From the NCBI GenBank assembly GCA_902612965.1, contig CACMFN010000015.1, forward strand, positions 1 to 38,451: DNA of 38,451 bases. Reading direction: 5' to 3'. The notes under the pieces were generated by a model. It was given only the letters and a program-made list of their open reading frames with translations, searched no databases and had not been told where the DNA came from. This document shows positions 25,055 to 34,921 of this stretch, one piece after another. Made by a program: the position numbers and the translations under genes. The DNA is from an uncultured SAR116 cluster alpha proteobacterium. Its GTDB lineage: Bacteria > Pseudomonadota > Alphaproteobacteria > Puniceispirillales > GCA-002684695. Within the stretch, counting starts at the first letter, position 1; each line of letters starts with the position of its first letter.

Positions 25055-25811
25055 AATCCAAAAGTATTATTTTATATTTTTAATATTTTTATATTTACAA
25101 GCTTGTTCTTTAGACCCTTCATTATTTGATGAGGAATTAAAAGACGTCACTGAAATTAGACAAACACAAAAATTTTTAAATGAATTTGATACAATTGTTG
25201 TTAAATCAGGAGATACTTTATTTGGTATAGCAAAAAAATTTGATGTTTCAGTTCAAACAATAATTGAAATTAATAATCTTGGTTTAAATAATGTTATCTT
25301 TAAAGGACAAATTTTAAAAATACCAAAAAATTTAAGTTTCAACCCAACTGCTTTTAATTCTAATAAAAATTTAAAGATTGTAACTCTTCCTCAACCAAAA
25401 CCAAACATTTTTAAAACTAGTTCGAGAATACTGAAAGTAAAGTTTTATTCACCATTAGATGGTGAAATAATTACAAAATTTGGAATTAAATCTGATGGAG
25501 TTATGAATGAGGGGATATATATTGAAGCAGACTATGGTACAATTGTAAAATCATCTGCTGATGGTGAGGTTATATTTGTAGGATCTGATTTAAAAGATTT
25601 TGGAAAACTTTTAATTGTAAAACATTCTGAAAATTTAATTACAAGTTACGCACATTTATCAAAAATATATGTTCATGAAGGTGAAATAATTACACGTGGT
25701 CAACCTATTGCTGAAGTAGGTTCAAGTGGCAAAGTCACAAAATCACAACTTTACTTTGAAATCAGACAGGATAATGAAGCTCTAGATCCAATAACTTACT
25801 TAGATAGTTAG
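25038..25811 (+). CDS. LysM/M23-domain lipoprotein, NlpD-like, degenerate peptidase
   Basis: The best start is a TTG at 25038, with GAGGA eight bases upstream. It yields a lipoprotein signal peptide ending in LYLQAC (lipid-bearing Cys23); TTG codons at 25023 or 24993 are alternatives. A LysM domain (about 52-97, VVKSGDTLFGIAKKFDV) binds peptidoglycan and an M23/LytM domain occupies about 135-255. The zinc ligands look lost: the usual first His and Asp region reads NEGIYIEADYG, and the final H-x-H reads LYFEIR. This is expected for NlpD/EnvC-type activators of amidases rather than an active peptidase. The start overlaps pcm by 17 bases. Confidence 0.85.
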   Translation: MFQCYKIQKYYFIFLIFLYLQACSLDPSLFDEELKDVTEIRQTQKFLNEFDTIVVKSGDTLFGIAKKFDVSVQTIIEINNLGLNNVIFKGQILKIPKNLSFNPTAFNSNKNLKIVTLPQPKPNIFKTSSRILKVKFYSPLDGEIITKFGIKSDGVMNEGIYIEADYGTIVKSSADGEVIFVGSDLKDFGKLLIVKHSENLITSYAHLSKIYVHEGEIITRGQPIAEVGSSGKVTKSQLYFEIRQDNEALDPITYLDS

Positions 25812-25812
25812 A

Positions 25813-26682
25813 TTAGAATGAAATTTTTTTTTCTAGTTTCCCAGCAACATCAACGATGTATTGCCATGCAACTCTTCCTGATCTAGAACCTCTTTGAATT
25901 GACCACTTTAATGAATTTTCTCTTATTTCATTATTGACATCTTCAATTTCAAAATATTTTAAGTAACTATTTATTATTTCTAAATAAGTGTTTTGATCAA
26001 TATTATGAAAACCTATCCATAAACCAAATCTATCGGATAGAGATATAGTTTCATTCAAATGATCTTTTTGAGCGACAGTATTTAATTGTTCCATCTCGGT
26101 AGAATTACTAGAGATGAGATGCCTAATGTTTGATGTTGCATAGAATACAACATTATTTGGTTTTCCCTCAATGCCTCCTTCCAAAACTGATTTTAGTGAT
26201 TTGAATTTAGTTTCACCTTTTTCAAAAGATAAATCATCACAATACAAAATAAATTGTCTTTTTAAATTTTTTATTAAATTAAGTAACTTAGGCAGGCTTT
26301 CTAAATCTTCTCTATTAATTTCAATTAATGATAATTTATTTTTACTATTATTAATTATTGAAAAAAAAATTGATTTTATTAGGGAAGATTTTCCAGCTCC
26401 TTTTGCACCCCATAAAAGTGCATTATTAGCTTGGTAACCTTTACTAAAATTTAATGTGTTCTGATATAGGACTTCTTTTTGATGATCAATACCTTTAAGT
26501 AATTCTAAATCTAGATAATTCACTTTATTTACTGCTTTTAAATAATTTTCATCAGGATCCCAAATAAAAACTGAACATTTTTCATCTATTTTGAAATTTA
26601 ATTGAGTTTTATTTTTCTTCTCAAGACTTAAAGCAATTCTTAATAATGCCTTTTCGATATTTTTAAGTATAATTTCTTTCAT
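25813..26682 (-). CDS. DUF815-family AAA-like ATPase
   Basis: The 289-aa protein has a P-loop GAKGAGKS (92-99), a Walker B strand FILYCDDLSF (about 140-150), a sensor-like NNVVFYATSN and conserved LSDRFGLWIGF followed by a basic C-terminus (RGSRSGRVAWQYI). These are features of the DUF815 family of DnaA/AAA-like ATPases. Its cellular role is not established. It commonly lies next to yajC-secD-secF in alphaproteobacteria. It converges on the NlpD-like gene with one base between stops and is divergent from yajC. Confidence 0.9.
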   Translation of the reverse strand: MKEIILKNIEKALLRIALSLEKKNKTQLNFKIDEKCSVFIWDPDENYLKAVNKVNYLDLELLKGIDHQKEVLYQNTLNFSKGYQANNALLWGAKGAGKSSLIKSIFFSIINNSKNKLSLIEINREDLESLPKLLNLIKNLKRQFILYCDDLSFEKGETKFKSLKSVLEGGIEGKPNNVVFYATSNIRHLISSNSTEMEQLNTVAQKDHLNETISLSDRFGLWIGFHNIDQNTYLEIINSYLKYFEIEDVNNEIRENSLKWSIQRGSRSGRVAWQYIVDVAGKLEKKISF

Positions 26683-26726
26683 AATTGATTATTTATATTA
26701 CAAATATATTTTTCTAGAAATATAAT

Positions 26727-26754
26727 TTGAAAATAATTTTAAAAGTTATATTAT
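26727..26754 (+). promoter_or_regulatory. Possible promoter of yajC-secDF
   Basis: TTGAAA (26727-26732) and TATTAT (26749-26754) have a 16-base spacing, 35 bases before yajC. The match is good, but the AT-rich context lowers its weight. Confidence 0.35.
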
Positions 26755-26789
26755 TCAAAAAACCTTTATACTAATCTAAAGAGGATACT

Positions 26790-27113
26790 ATGTTTATATC
26801 TCCAGCTTATGCTCAAACCGGTGCTGGTAGCCCTGATTTTGGTTTCTTATTCTTAATGGTAGGTATATTTATTATATTCTACTTTTTCTTAATTAGACCC
26901 AACCAAAAGAAAGAAAAAGAGCGAAGAAATATGCAGTCATCGCTAAAACGTGGTGATAAAATTTTAACAATTGGTGGCCTATATGGTGCTGTTGTCAAAG
27001 CTAAAGAAGGAGAAGAAAGAATAAGTATTGAGATTTCAGAGGGTGTTAAAATAGAAACAGAAAGACGTTTCGTTAGTGACATGTTTGACTCTAAGGAAAA
27101 GAAAAACAAGTAA
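26790..27113 (+). CDS. yajC: Sec translocon accessory subunit YajC
   Basis: The 107-aa single-pass membrane protein has an N-terminal segment (MFISPAYAQTGAGSPDF) typical of alphaproteobacterial YajC. One transmembrane helix lies at about 19-37, followed by RPNQKKEKER and the conserved LKRGDKILTIGGLYG. It associates with SecD-SecF. A good ribosome binding site (AGAGGA) lies upstream, and secD follows after 12 bases. Confidence 0.96.
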   Translation: MFISPAYAQTGAGSPDFGFLFLMVGIFIIFYFFLIRPNQKKEKERRNMQSSLKRGDKILTIGGLYGAVVKAKEGEERISIEISEGVKIETERRFVSDMFDSKEKKNK

Positions 27114-27125
27114 ACTTTAAACAAT

Positions 27126-28688
27126 ATGTTAAATTTTAAAAGTTGGAATATTGGTTTAATTTCATTGATTTGTTTTTTAGGTATTATATATGCAATACCA
27201 AACTTTACTTCTTTTCCAAAAGTTAATAACAACAGTTTTTTACCAGGTAAAACAATAAATTTAGGTTTAGATCTGCAAGGTGGATCATATCTTTTACTTG
27301 AGGCAGATATAAAATCTGTAATTAATGAAAGACTTGAGACAATAAGTGATGATATTTCTCGGAAATTAAATGAATATAACTTGCCATATTCCCAAAAAGA
27401 GATCGATAATGGAATTTTGAAATTATATTTTAATGACAATTCAATTGTAGAGAGAGCTAAAACAGTCATTAGGCAAAATTTTGGTTCTGAACTAAGTATT
27501 GGATCAGAAAATCTTGAGATCACAGTAAATTATTCTGAAACTGCTCGGAAACAAATAATTGATTTAACTATAGAGCAAGCCATAGAAATAGTTAGAAGAA
27601 GGATTGATGAAACAGGAACAAAAGAGCCATTAATCCAACGTCAGGGCTTGCAGAGAATACTCATACAACTTCCTGGTATTGATGATCCTGAAAGAATAAA
27701 ATCTTTATTAGGCAAAACGGCTAAGCTTACATTCCAATTGGTTGATACTAATTCAGATCCTTTCGAGGTTAAATTATCTGGAAGAGTTCCTCCTGGAAGG
27801 AAATTATTAGAATCTTATTCTAATAGTGATCAACATTTTGTAGTCCAAAGAAGAGTAATGGTTTCGGGAGAAATGTTAACAGATGCTCGATCATCTTTTG
27901 ATCAAAATGGTAGGCCATCAGTCAGTTTTTCTCTAACACCAGAGGGTGGGAAGAGGTTTGGAAGAGTTACTGCTAATAATATAGGAAGACCTTTTGCTAT
28001 AATATTAGATGGAAAAGTGGTAAGTGCTCCTGTTATTCAGGCGCAAATATTTTCTTCTGGACAAATAACTGGTCAATTTTCTGTAACCGAAACAAAAGAC
28101 CTCGCATTACTTTTGAGGGCTGGTGCCTTACCTGCTCCTTTAACTGTAATGGAAGAGCGTTCTGTTGGTCCAGGGCTAGGAAGAGATTCAGTTGAAGCAG
28201 GAAAGCTGGCTTCTATTATTGGTATGATATTAGTTATTATTTTTATGTTATTTACTTACGGAGTATTTGGAATTTTTGCGAATGTTGCACTATTCATAAA
28301 TATTACATTGATCATTTCACTTTTATCAGTACTTCAAGCAACATTAACGCTTCCAGGAATTGCCGGAATTGTTTTAACAATGGGCATGGCGGTCGATGCC
28401 AATGTTTTGATTTTTGAAAGAATTAGAGAGGAAATTAGAGGCGGTAGGTCTGTTTTATCAAGTGTTGAGAGTGGTTATAAAAGAGCAATTGGAACAATTG
28501 TAGATGCAAGCCTGACAACACTAATTGCGTCCGCTTGTTTATACGGTTTAGGGTCTGGACCCATAAAAGGATTTGCAGTAACATTATCAATCGGAATTCT
28601 TACTTCAATGTTCACTGCTATAATGGTTACTAGAATGCTGGTCGTATTTTATCTAAGAAATTACAAACCCAAAAAGCTGATAATCTGA
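27126..28688 (+). CDS. secD: Protein translocase subunit SecD
   Basis: The 520-aa RND-superfamily membrane protein uses the proton gradient to pull exported proteins through the Sec channel. It has an N-terminal transmembrane helix, the GLDLQGGSYLLLEAD signature (about 48-62) and a periplasmic P1 region with VVRRRIDETGTKEP-like spacing. Five more C-terminal helices include GMAVDANVLIFERIREE (about 421-437). It is two bases upstream of secF. Confidence 0.97.
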   Translation: MLNFKSWNIGLISLICFLGIIYAIPNFTSFPKVNNNSFLPGKTINLGLDLQGGSYLLLEADIKSVINERLETISDDISRKLNEYNLPYSQKEIDNGILKLYFNDNSIVERAKTVIRQNFGSELSIGSENLEITVNYSETARKQIIDLTIEQAIEIVRRRIDETGTKEPLIQRQGLQRILIQLPGIDDPERIKSLLGKTAKLTFQLVDTNSDPFEVKLSGRVPPGRKLLESYSNSDQHFVVQRRVMVSGEMLTDARSSFDQNGRPSVSFSLTPEGGKRFGRVTANNIGRPFAIILDGKVVSAPVIQAQIFSSGQITGQFSVTETKDLALLLRAGALPAPLTVMEERSVGPGLGRDSVEAGKLASIIGMILVIIFMLFTYGVFGIFANVALFINITLIISLLSVLQATLTLPGIAGIVLTMGMAVDANVLIFERIREEIRGGRSVLSSVESGYKRAIGTIVDASLTTLIASACLYGLGSGPIKGFAVTLSIGILTSMFTAIMVTRMLVVFYLRNYKPKKLII

Positions 28689-28690
28689 TT

Positions 28691-29632
28691 ATGTTAAGAC
28701 CTATTCACCTCATACCAGAAAATACAAAAATTAATTTTTTAAAATATAAATCAATTTTCTTATTGGGTTCTTTGGCAATGGTTATAATAAGTCTTTTGGC
28801 TTCATTCATAATTGGACTAAATTTTGGAATTGATTTTAGAGGAGGGGTCTTACTCGAACTTAGATCAATAAATGGAAATGCAAATATTTCTGAATTAAGG
28901 AAGAACTTAGAAGATTTCAATTTGGGTGAAGTTTCAATTCAAGAGTTTGGTCAGCCAAGTGATGCTCTTGTAAGAATTCAAAAACAAGAGGGTGATGAAA
29001 AAAGTCAAGACGCTAAACTTAATGAAGTTAAAAACATATTAAGCAATTCTTATGAAATTCGCAGAACTGAATTTGTTGGTCCTACTGTTGGTGATGAATT
29101 AAAAAAGAATGGTTTTTGGGCAGTCATAGTGGCGCTTGTAGGAATACTTCTATATATTTGGTTTAGATTCGAATGGCAGTTTGCTGTTTCTGCAATTTTG
29201 GCGTTGTTCCATGATGTTATTGCAACTATAGGTCTGTTTGCCTTTACAGGACTTGAGTTTAATTTGTCTACAGTGGCTGCTGTTTTAACAATTGCTGGTT
29301 ATTCAGTAAATGATACTGTTGTTGTGTTTGACAGGGTAAGAGAGAACTTAAGAAAAACTAAGTCTTCTGATCAATTATCTATAATAAATAAATCGTTGAA
29401 CGAAACACTTAGTAGAACAATTACTACATCAGTTACAACTCTGTTAGCATTATTAGCAATTTATTTTGTTGGTGGAGAAGTAATTTCAGACTTTACCCTC
29501 GCTATGATATGGGGAGTTATGATTGGAACTTACTCATCAATCTTCGTTGCTTCTGCTTTTTTAACCTTTTTTAATCTAAGGAGAACAAGAGAAGAAGAAG
29601 CTGAAGATTTAAATTATTTTAATAATGAGTAG
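28691..29632 (+). CDS. secF: Protein translocase subunit SecF
   Basis: The 313-aa partner of SecD has the GIDFRGGVLLELR signature near residue 47 and the RTEFVGPTVGDEL motif. Six transmembrane helices include the conserved GYSVNDTVVVFDRVREN segment. It overlaps the following Mth938-like gene by eight bases, suggesting coupled translation. Confidence 0.97.
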   Translation: MLRPIHLIPENTKINFLKYKSIFLLGSLAMVIISLLASFIIGLNFGIDFRGGVLLELRSINGNANISELRKNLEDFNLGEVSIQEFGQPSDALVRIQKQEGDEKSQDAKLNEVKNILSNSYEIRRTEFVGPTVGDELKKNGFWAVIVALVGILLYIWFRFEWQFAVSAILALFHDVIATIGLFAFTGLEFNLSTVAAVLTIAGYSVNDTVVVFDRVRENLRKTKSSDQLSIINKSLNETLSRTITTSVTTLLALLAIYFVGGEVISDFTLAMIWGVMIGTYSSIFVASAFLTFFNLRRTREEEAEDLNYFNNE

Positions 29633-30017
29633 TGAAAAAACTCAAATGGTTGATTTGCTTAGTTCAAGCAAAAAGAAATCATGCACCATTAAAAACTTTA
29701 GTAAAGATGGTTTTTTAATTGATAACAAATTATATAATCATTCAATTTTAATTAGCTCAGAAAATATACACACTTGGAATATAGATTCTCAAATTACTGA
29801 TAAAAATTTTGATTTTATTAAAACTCTGAAATCATATCCTGAACTATTATTAATAGGAGTTGGTGATACGATCAGCAGTCCCTACCTAGATATTCGTTCA
29901 AAAATGTCTAAGTTGTCCATTGCAGTTGAAATAATGACAACTCCTTCAGCATGTAGAACTTGGAATATATTAATTTCGGAAGGCAGGCGGGCTTTTGCGT
30001 GTTTAAAATTTAAGTAA
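29625..30017 (+). CDS. Mth938-like domain protein
   Basis: The 130-aa protein matches the Mth938 (former DUF498) fold: a strand-rich first half, LLIGVGDTISSP in the middle and the conserved end TTPSACRTWNILISEGRRAFACL. In alphaproteobacteria this gene usually follows secF, as here. Its biochemical role is not established in bacteria; related eukaryotic proteins act in respiratory complex I assembly. It converges on trmFO with two bases between stops. Confidence 0.88.
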   Translation: MSSEKTQMVDLLSSSKKKSCTIKNFSKDGFLIDNKLYNHSILISSENIHTWNIDSQITDKNFDFIKTLKSYPELLLIGVGDTISSPYLDIRSKMSKLSIAVEIMTTPSACRTWNILISEGRRAFACLKFK

Positions 30018-30019
30018 AT

Positions 30020-31381
30020 TTATATAATTTTTTTTAAATTTTTTGACCATTCACTTATTAAACTAATTGATTTCTCTGATATGGCCTTTCTTTTTAATTT
30101 TTTATCTATTTTTTGATTTTTATGACTGTTTTCAATATTAGGGAAAAGTCCAAAATTTATGTTCATTGGTTGGAATGTTTCCCTATTAGCATTTTTAGTT
30201 ACATGGTTAAGTAAAGAGGCTAAAGCAGTTTCACTAGGTGGAAATAAACACTTCTTGTTGTTTCTTTCAAAGATAATAAAAATAGATGACAACAATCCCA
30301 TTGCAGATGACTCAACATATCCTTCAACTCCGGTTATTTGTCCAGCAAAGAAAATTTTTGAATTAGTTTTCAAATTTAATTTTGAGCTTAAAATGTCAGG
30401 TGAGTTAATAAATGTGTTTCTATGTAAACCACCAAGTCTTGCGAATGCTGCATTTTCTAATCCAGGTATTTTCTTAAAAACATTTTTTTGCTCTTCGTAA
30501 GTCATCTTTGTTTGAAATCCAACAATGTTCCATAGACTTCCAATAGAATTATCTTGCCTAAGTTGAATAACTGCATAAGGTTTGGTTGAAGGGTCATTTG
30601 CATTTGTAAGGCCAAAAGGTTTCATTGGTCCATGTCTTAACGTTTCAATGCCACGCTCTGCCATAACTTCTATAGGCATACACCCTTCAAAGTATGGAGT
30701 ATTTTTTTCCCACTCTTTAAACTCAATTTTTTTTGACTTTATAAGTGAGTCAACAAAGTCATAGTATTCTTCTTTGGATAACGGGCAATTGATATAGTCT
30801 TTTCCATCACCTTTATCATATCTAGACTGAAACCAAGCTTTATTCATGTTAATACTATCAAAATATACAATTGGGGCTATTGCATCAAAGAAAGATAAAG
30901 AACTTTGTCCTGTTTTTTTAATTATATCATTGGCTAATTTGCTTGAAGTTAATGGACCTGTAGCAACTAAAATTTGACTATCATGTTCAAATTCATCTAG
31001 TGATTTAATTTCTTTCCTTTCTATGGAAATTAATTTGTGACTGTTTAAATGTTTTGTGACCAAAGATGAAAATTTTTCACGGTCTACTGCTAAAGCACTG
31101 CCAGCGGGAATTTTGCATTTGTCAGCACATTTCATAATTAATGAATTAGACAATCTAAGTTCCTGATGTAATAAACCAACTGCATTTGTTTCAAAATCAT
31201 CTGAACGAAAAGAATTAGAGCAAACAAGTTCACCTAACTTATTGGTTTGGTGTGCTTCAGTCATTCTTTTTGGACGCATTTCATATATAATTGATGGAAT
31301 GTTATGGCTTGCGAGTTGCCAGGCCGCTTCAGAGCCAGCTAAGCCACCGCCAATAATATTTACAGGATCAATTTTTGACAT
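30020..31381 (-). CDS. trmFO: Folate-dependent tRNA (uracil-54) methyltransferase TrmFO
   Basis: The 453-aa flavoprotein makes 5-methyluridine at tRNA position 54 from methylenetetrahydrofolate. It has the FAD motif [13 protein letters not shown] (9-21), the E-M-R-P segment ([14 protein letters not shown]), Cys54 in [11 protein letters not shown] and Cys234 in [14 protein letters not shown], which correspond to the two functional Cys of the family. It follows uvrA on the same strand after nine bases. Confidence 0.96.
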   Translation of the reverse strand: MSKIDPVNIIGGGLAGSEAAWQLASHNIPSIIYEMRPKRMTEAHQTNKLGELVCSNSFRSDDFETNAVGLLHQELRLSNSLIMKCADKCKIPAGSALAVDREKFSSLVTKHLNSHKLISIERKEIKSLDEFEHDSQILVATGPLTSSKLANDIIKKTGQSSLSFFDAIAPIVYFDSINMNKAWFQSRYDKGDGKDYINCPLSKEEYYDFVDSLIKSKKIEFKEWEKNTPYFEGCMPIEVMAERGIETLRHGPMKPFGLTNANDPSTKPYAVIQLRQDNSIGSLWNIVGFQTKMTYEEQKNVFKKIPGLENAAFARLGGLHRNTFINSPDILSSKLNLKTNSKIFFAGQITGVEGYVESSAMGLLSSIFIIFERNNKKCLFPPSETALASLLNHVTKNANRETFQPMNINFGLFPNIENSHKNQKIDKKLKRKAISEKSISLISEWSKNLKKII

Positions 31382-31390
31382 AATATTATG

Positions 31391-34252
31391 CTATAGTAAC
31401 TTTTTTAGAAACTGACCAGTATATGTGTTATTTATCTTAATTAATTCTTCAGGTGTGCCTTGAGCTATAATTTCTCCACCTTTATCTCCACCGTCAGGTC
31501 CCAAATCAATAATCCAGTCTGCTGTTTTAATTACGTCTAAGTTATGTTCAATTACAATAACAGTATTTCCATAAGAAACTAATTGGTCCAAAACTTCTAA
31601 AAGTTTTCTTATATCCTCAAAATGAAGACCCGTTGTAGGTTCATCAAGTATATATATAGTTTTACCAGTAGCTCTTTTTGATAATTCTTTTGATAATTTT
31701 ATTCTTTGAGCTTCACCTCCTGATAGAGTTGTAGCTTGTTGACCTATTTTTATATAGCCAAGGCCAACTTTATTCATTGTTTCTAATTTATCTTTGATGG
31801 AAGGAACAGCTTTGAAAAATTCTAACCCTTCGCTCACTGTCATTTCTAACACATCTGAAATTGATTTATTACGCCAAATTATTTCAAGTGTTTCTCTATT
31901 ATATCTTTTTCCTTTGCACTGATCACATTGAACATAAACATCAGGTAAAAAATGCATTTCTATTTTTATAAGACCATCACCTTGGCAACCTTCACATCTT
32001 CCACCCTTGACATTAAATGAAAACCTCCCAGGCGAATATCCTCTCGCTTTAGATTCTGGTAATGATGAAAACCATTCTCTTATTGGCGTAAATGAACCTG
32101 TGTAGGTTGCTGGGTTTGATCTTGGTGTTCTGCCAATTGGTGATTGATTTATATCAACAACTTTATCAATAAACTCAATTCCTTCTATTTTTTTGTGGTC
32201 TGCAGGAATTACTTTTGATTTATTAATTGCTCTACTTAAACCTTTCCATAATGTTTCTAAAACTAAAGTAGATTTTCCCCCACCCGATACACCTGTAACA
32301 CATGTAAAGGTACCTAACGGAAACTTTACATCAATATTCTTAAGGTTATTACCTTTTGCACCATAAATTTTTATATTTTTATCTTTTTTAATTGTCCTTC
32401 TTTGTTCTGGAATTTTAATTTCTAGTTTTTTAGAGAGATACTTTCCTGTAAGGCTATTTTTTGAATTTATAATTTTAGAAATATCTCCAAATGCTGAGAT
32501 ATTGCCGCCGTGAACGCCAGCTCCTGGCCCTATGTCAATTATAAAATCTGCTTTTCTTATAGCCTCTTCATCATGTTCTACAACAATAACCGTATTTCCT
32601 AAGTCTTTTAAACCAATAAGAGTTTTTAGTAACCTTTCATTGTCTTTTTGATGTAGGCCAATGGAAGGCTCATCTAATACGTATAATACTCCAGTTAATC
32701 CTGAACCTATTTGAGAGGCTAGTCTAATTCTCTGGCTCTCTCCTCCAGATAAAGTTCCGGAACTTCTACTTAGAGATAAATAGTCAAGTCCTACATTAAT
32801 TAAAAAGTTTAACCTATCAATTATTTCTTTTAAGATACGGCTTGCAATCTCATTTTCAGTATCAGTTAATTTTTCTTTAAGGCTGGAAAACCATTTTTCA
32901 GCTTCAATTATTGATAATTCTGTAATACTAGAAATATCATATTTATCAATTTTAACAGCCAATGCTTCTTTCTTTAACCTCTTTCCAAAGCATTCCTCAC
33001 AAGGAGTATCGATTTGGAACTTCGAAATTTCCTCCCTTATCCAAGATGACTCAGTTTCTCTGTACCTTCTTTCTAAGTTTGGAATAACACCTTCAAATGG
33101 TCTGTTAATCTCATAACTTCTCAAGCCGTCATCATAATTCATCAAAACAGGTTCATTCTGTGAACCATATAATAAAAAGTTTATAACTTCTTCGGAAAGA
33201 TCTTGAAAAGGTGTGTCTAAGCTAAATTTAAGATACCTTGAAATAGAAGTAAGTGTTTGCATATAATATTTAGAGGTGCTAGAGGACCAAGGCGCTATAG
33301 CACCACCACGTAAAGATAGTGATGTGTTAGGTACAACGAGTGTAATATCAAAACTATTCTGAACTCCGAGCCCGTCACACTTCTTGCAAGCGCCATAAGG
33401 ATTATTGAAGCTAAAAAGCCTAGGCTCAATTTCATCTATTGTAAATCCTGAAACAGGGCAGGAAAAATTTGATGAAAATATTATTTTTTCATCCTTATCA
33501 GCAAATCCTACATATAAAATACCATCTGCTAAATTAAGGCATGTCTCAACTGAGTCAGCTATTCTTTGCTTATTTTCCTTAAGCTCTTTTTTTATTACTA
33601 GTCTGTCAACGACAACATCAATATCATGTTTTTTATTTTTATCGAGAACGGGGGTTTCCTCTATATTATAAATTTCTTTATCAATTTGAATTCTTTGAAA
33701 ACCTTTTCTTGCAAGTTCTGAGATTTCTTTCTTATATTCGCCTTTTCTTCCCCTTATTATTGGAGCTAATAAATAAATCCTACTATTTTCTTCTATATTC
33801 AATATACTATCAACTATTTGAGAAACAGATTGTGACTTTATTGGAAGACCTGTAGCAGGTGAGTATGGAATGCCAATTCTTGCCCAGAGTAGTCTCATGT
33901 AATCATAGATTTCAGTAACTGTTCCAACTGTAGATCTGGGGTTTTTATGAGTGGTTTTTTGCTCAATTGATATAGCTGGAGACAGTCCCTCGATTAGGTC
34001 GACATCTGGTTTTTGCATCATGTCCAGAAATTGTCTAGCGTAGGCTGATAAACTTTCAACATATCTTCTTTGACCTTCAGCATATATAGTGTCAAAAGCT
34101 AATGATGATTTTCCTGAGCCACTTACCCCAGTTATTACAACAATCTTGCCTTTAGGAATGTCGATATTAATGTTTTTAAGGTTATGCTCTCTTGCACCTT
34201 TGATACGCAAAATATCAGGATCAGATTGATGAATATTTTTTTTATTTTTCAT
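31391..34252 (-). CDS. uvrA: Excinuclease ABC subunit A
   Basis: The 953-aa tandem ABC ATPase recognises bulky DNA lesions in nucleotide excision repair. Walker A motifs are GVSGSGKS (42-49) and GVSGGGKS in the second half; signatures are [20 protein letters not shown] and [18 protein letters not shown]. The central zinc module has CEGCQGDG and [10 protein letters not shown]. In the first zinc module, CPVSG has Ser where E. coli has Cys, a substitution I recall as common in alphaproteobacteria. It is divergent from ssb; the 111-base gap shows no alphaproteobacterial SOS box. Confidence 0.98.
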   Translation of the reverse strand: MKNKKNIHQSDPDILRIKGAREHNLKNINIDIPKGKIVVITGVSGSGKSSLAFDTIYAEGQRRYVESLSAYARQFLDMMQKPDVDLIEGLSPAISIEQKTTHKNPRSTVGTVTEIYDYMRLLWARIGIPYSPATGLPIKSQSVSQIVDSILNIEENSRIYLLAPIIRGRKGEYKKEISELARKGFQRIQIDKEIYNIEETPVLDKNKKHDIDVVVDRLVIKKELKENKQRIADSVETCLNLADGILYVGFADKDEKIIFSSNFSCPVSGFTIDEIEPRLFSFNNPYGACKKCDGLGVQNSFDITLVVPNTSLSLRGGAIAPWSSSTSKYYMQTLTSISRYLKFSLDTPFQDLSEEVINFLLYGSQNEPVLMNYDDGLRSYEINRPFEGVIPNLERRYRETESSWIREEISKFQIDTPCEECFGKRLKKEALAVKIDKYDISSITELSIIEAEKWFSSLKEKLTDTENEIASRILKEIIDRLNFLINVGLDYLSLSRSSGTLSGGESQRIRLASQIGSGLTGVLYVLDEPSIGLHQKDNERLLKTLIGLKDLGNTVIVVEHDEEAIRKADFIIDIGPGAGVHGGNISAFGDISKIINSKNSLTGKYLSKKLEIKIPEQRRTIKKDKNIKIYGAKGNNLKNIDVKFPLGTFTCVTGVSGGGKSTLVLETLWKGLSRAINKSKVIPADHKKIEGIEFIDKVVDINQSPIGRTPRSNPATYTGSFTPIREWFSSLPESKARGYSPGRFSFNVKGGRCEGCQGDGLIKIEMHFLPDVYVQCDQCKGKRYNRETLEIIWRNKSISDVLEMTVSEGLEFFKAVPSIKDKLETMNKVGLGYIKIGQQATTLSGGEAQRIKLSKELSKRATGKTIYILDEPTTGLHFEDIRKLLEVLDQLVSYGNTVIVIEHNLDVIKTADWIIDLGPDGGDKGGEIIAQGTPEELIKINNTYTGQFLKKLL

Positions 34253-34363
34253 GAATAAATAAAAGATTTAAATTTAAATTAATGCTAGTAATTTACAATA
34301 AATAATTTAGTTTAATTATATAAAATATAAAGACTAAAAATAAATTTGTTTGGAGAAAATTAA

Positions 34364-34843
34364 ATGGCTGGCAGTGTTAATAAAGTGATATTATTGGGCA
34401 ATTTAGGGCAGGATCCTGTAGTAAGAACATCACAAGATGGAAATAAAATTGTTCAATTAAGTATTGCTACTTCTGAACGGTGGAAGGATCGAATGAGTGG
34501 TGAGCAAAGAGAGAGAACAGAGTGGCATAGAGTTGTAATTTTCAATGAAGGCTTGAGCAACATTGCTGAACAGTATTTAAAAAAAGGAAGCACAATTTAT
34601 ATTGAGGGTCAATTGCAGACACGTAAATGGCAAGATCAAAATGGTGTTGATAAATATACTACAGAAATCGTTCTTGGTAGATTTAGAGGAGAACTAGCTA
34701 TGATAGGTAGCAGAAATGATAATTTATCCCCTAATAATGTTTCTGAAAACCTTGATGAAAATAATCAAAATAGTTTACCTGCGAAAGAAATTGAGCCGCC
34801 TATGGGGGGCGCAGGTGATTTAGATGATGAAATACCATTTTAA
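34364..34843 (+). CDS. ssb: Single-stranded DNA-binding protein
   Basis: The 159-aa protein starts with the OB-fold signature SVNKVILLGNLGQDPVVR and continues with TEWHRVVIFN, YLKKGSTIYIEGQLQTRKW and a disordered acidic linker. It ends in DLDDEIPF, the conserved tip that docks SSB partners. A clear ribosome binding site (GGAG) precedes the ATG. It sits divergently from uvrA, a widespread arrangement. Confidence 0.97.
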   Translation: MAGSVNKVILLGNLGQDPVVRTSQDGNKIVQLSIATSERWKDRMSGEQRERTEWHRVVIFNEGLSNIAEQYLKKGSTIYIEGQLQTRKWQDQNGVDKYTTEIVLGRFRGELAMIGSRNDNLSPNNVSENLDENNQNSLPAKEIEPPMGGAGDLDDEIPF

Positions 34844-34864
34844 AGAAAAATTAACTATATTTAG

Positions 34865-34894
34865 TTGCATTTTAAAGTATTAATACATTATATT
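34865..34894 (+). promoter_or_regulatory. Possible promoter of gyrA
   Basis: TTGCAT (34865-34870) and TATATT (34889-34894) are 18 bases apart and 27 bases before the chosen gyrA start. The first transcribed bases would be near 34901. No Shine-Dalgarno sequence is visible between promoter and start. Confidence 0.35.
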
Positions 34895-34921
34895 GGGCTA
34901 TGATAATTTGTTTTGAATTTA

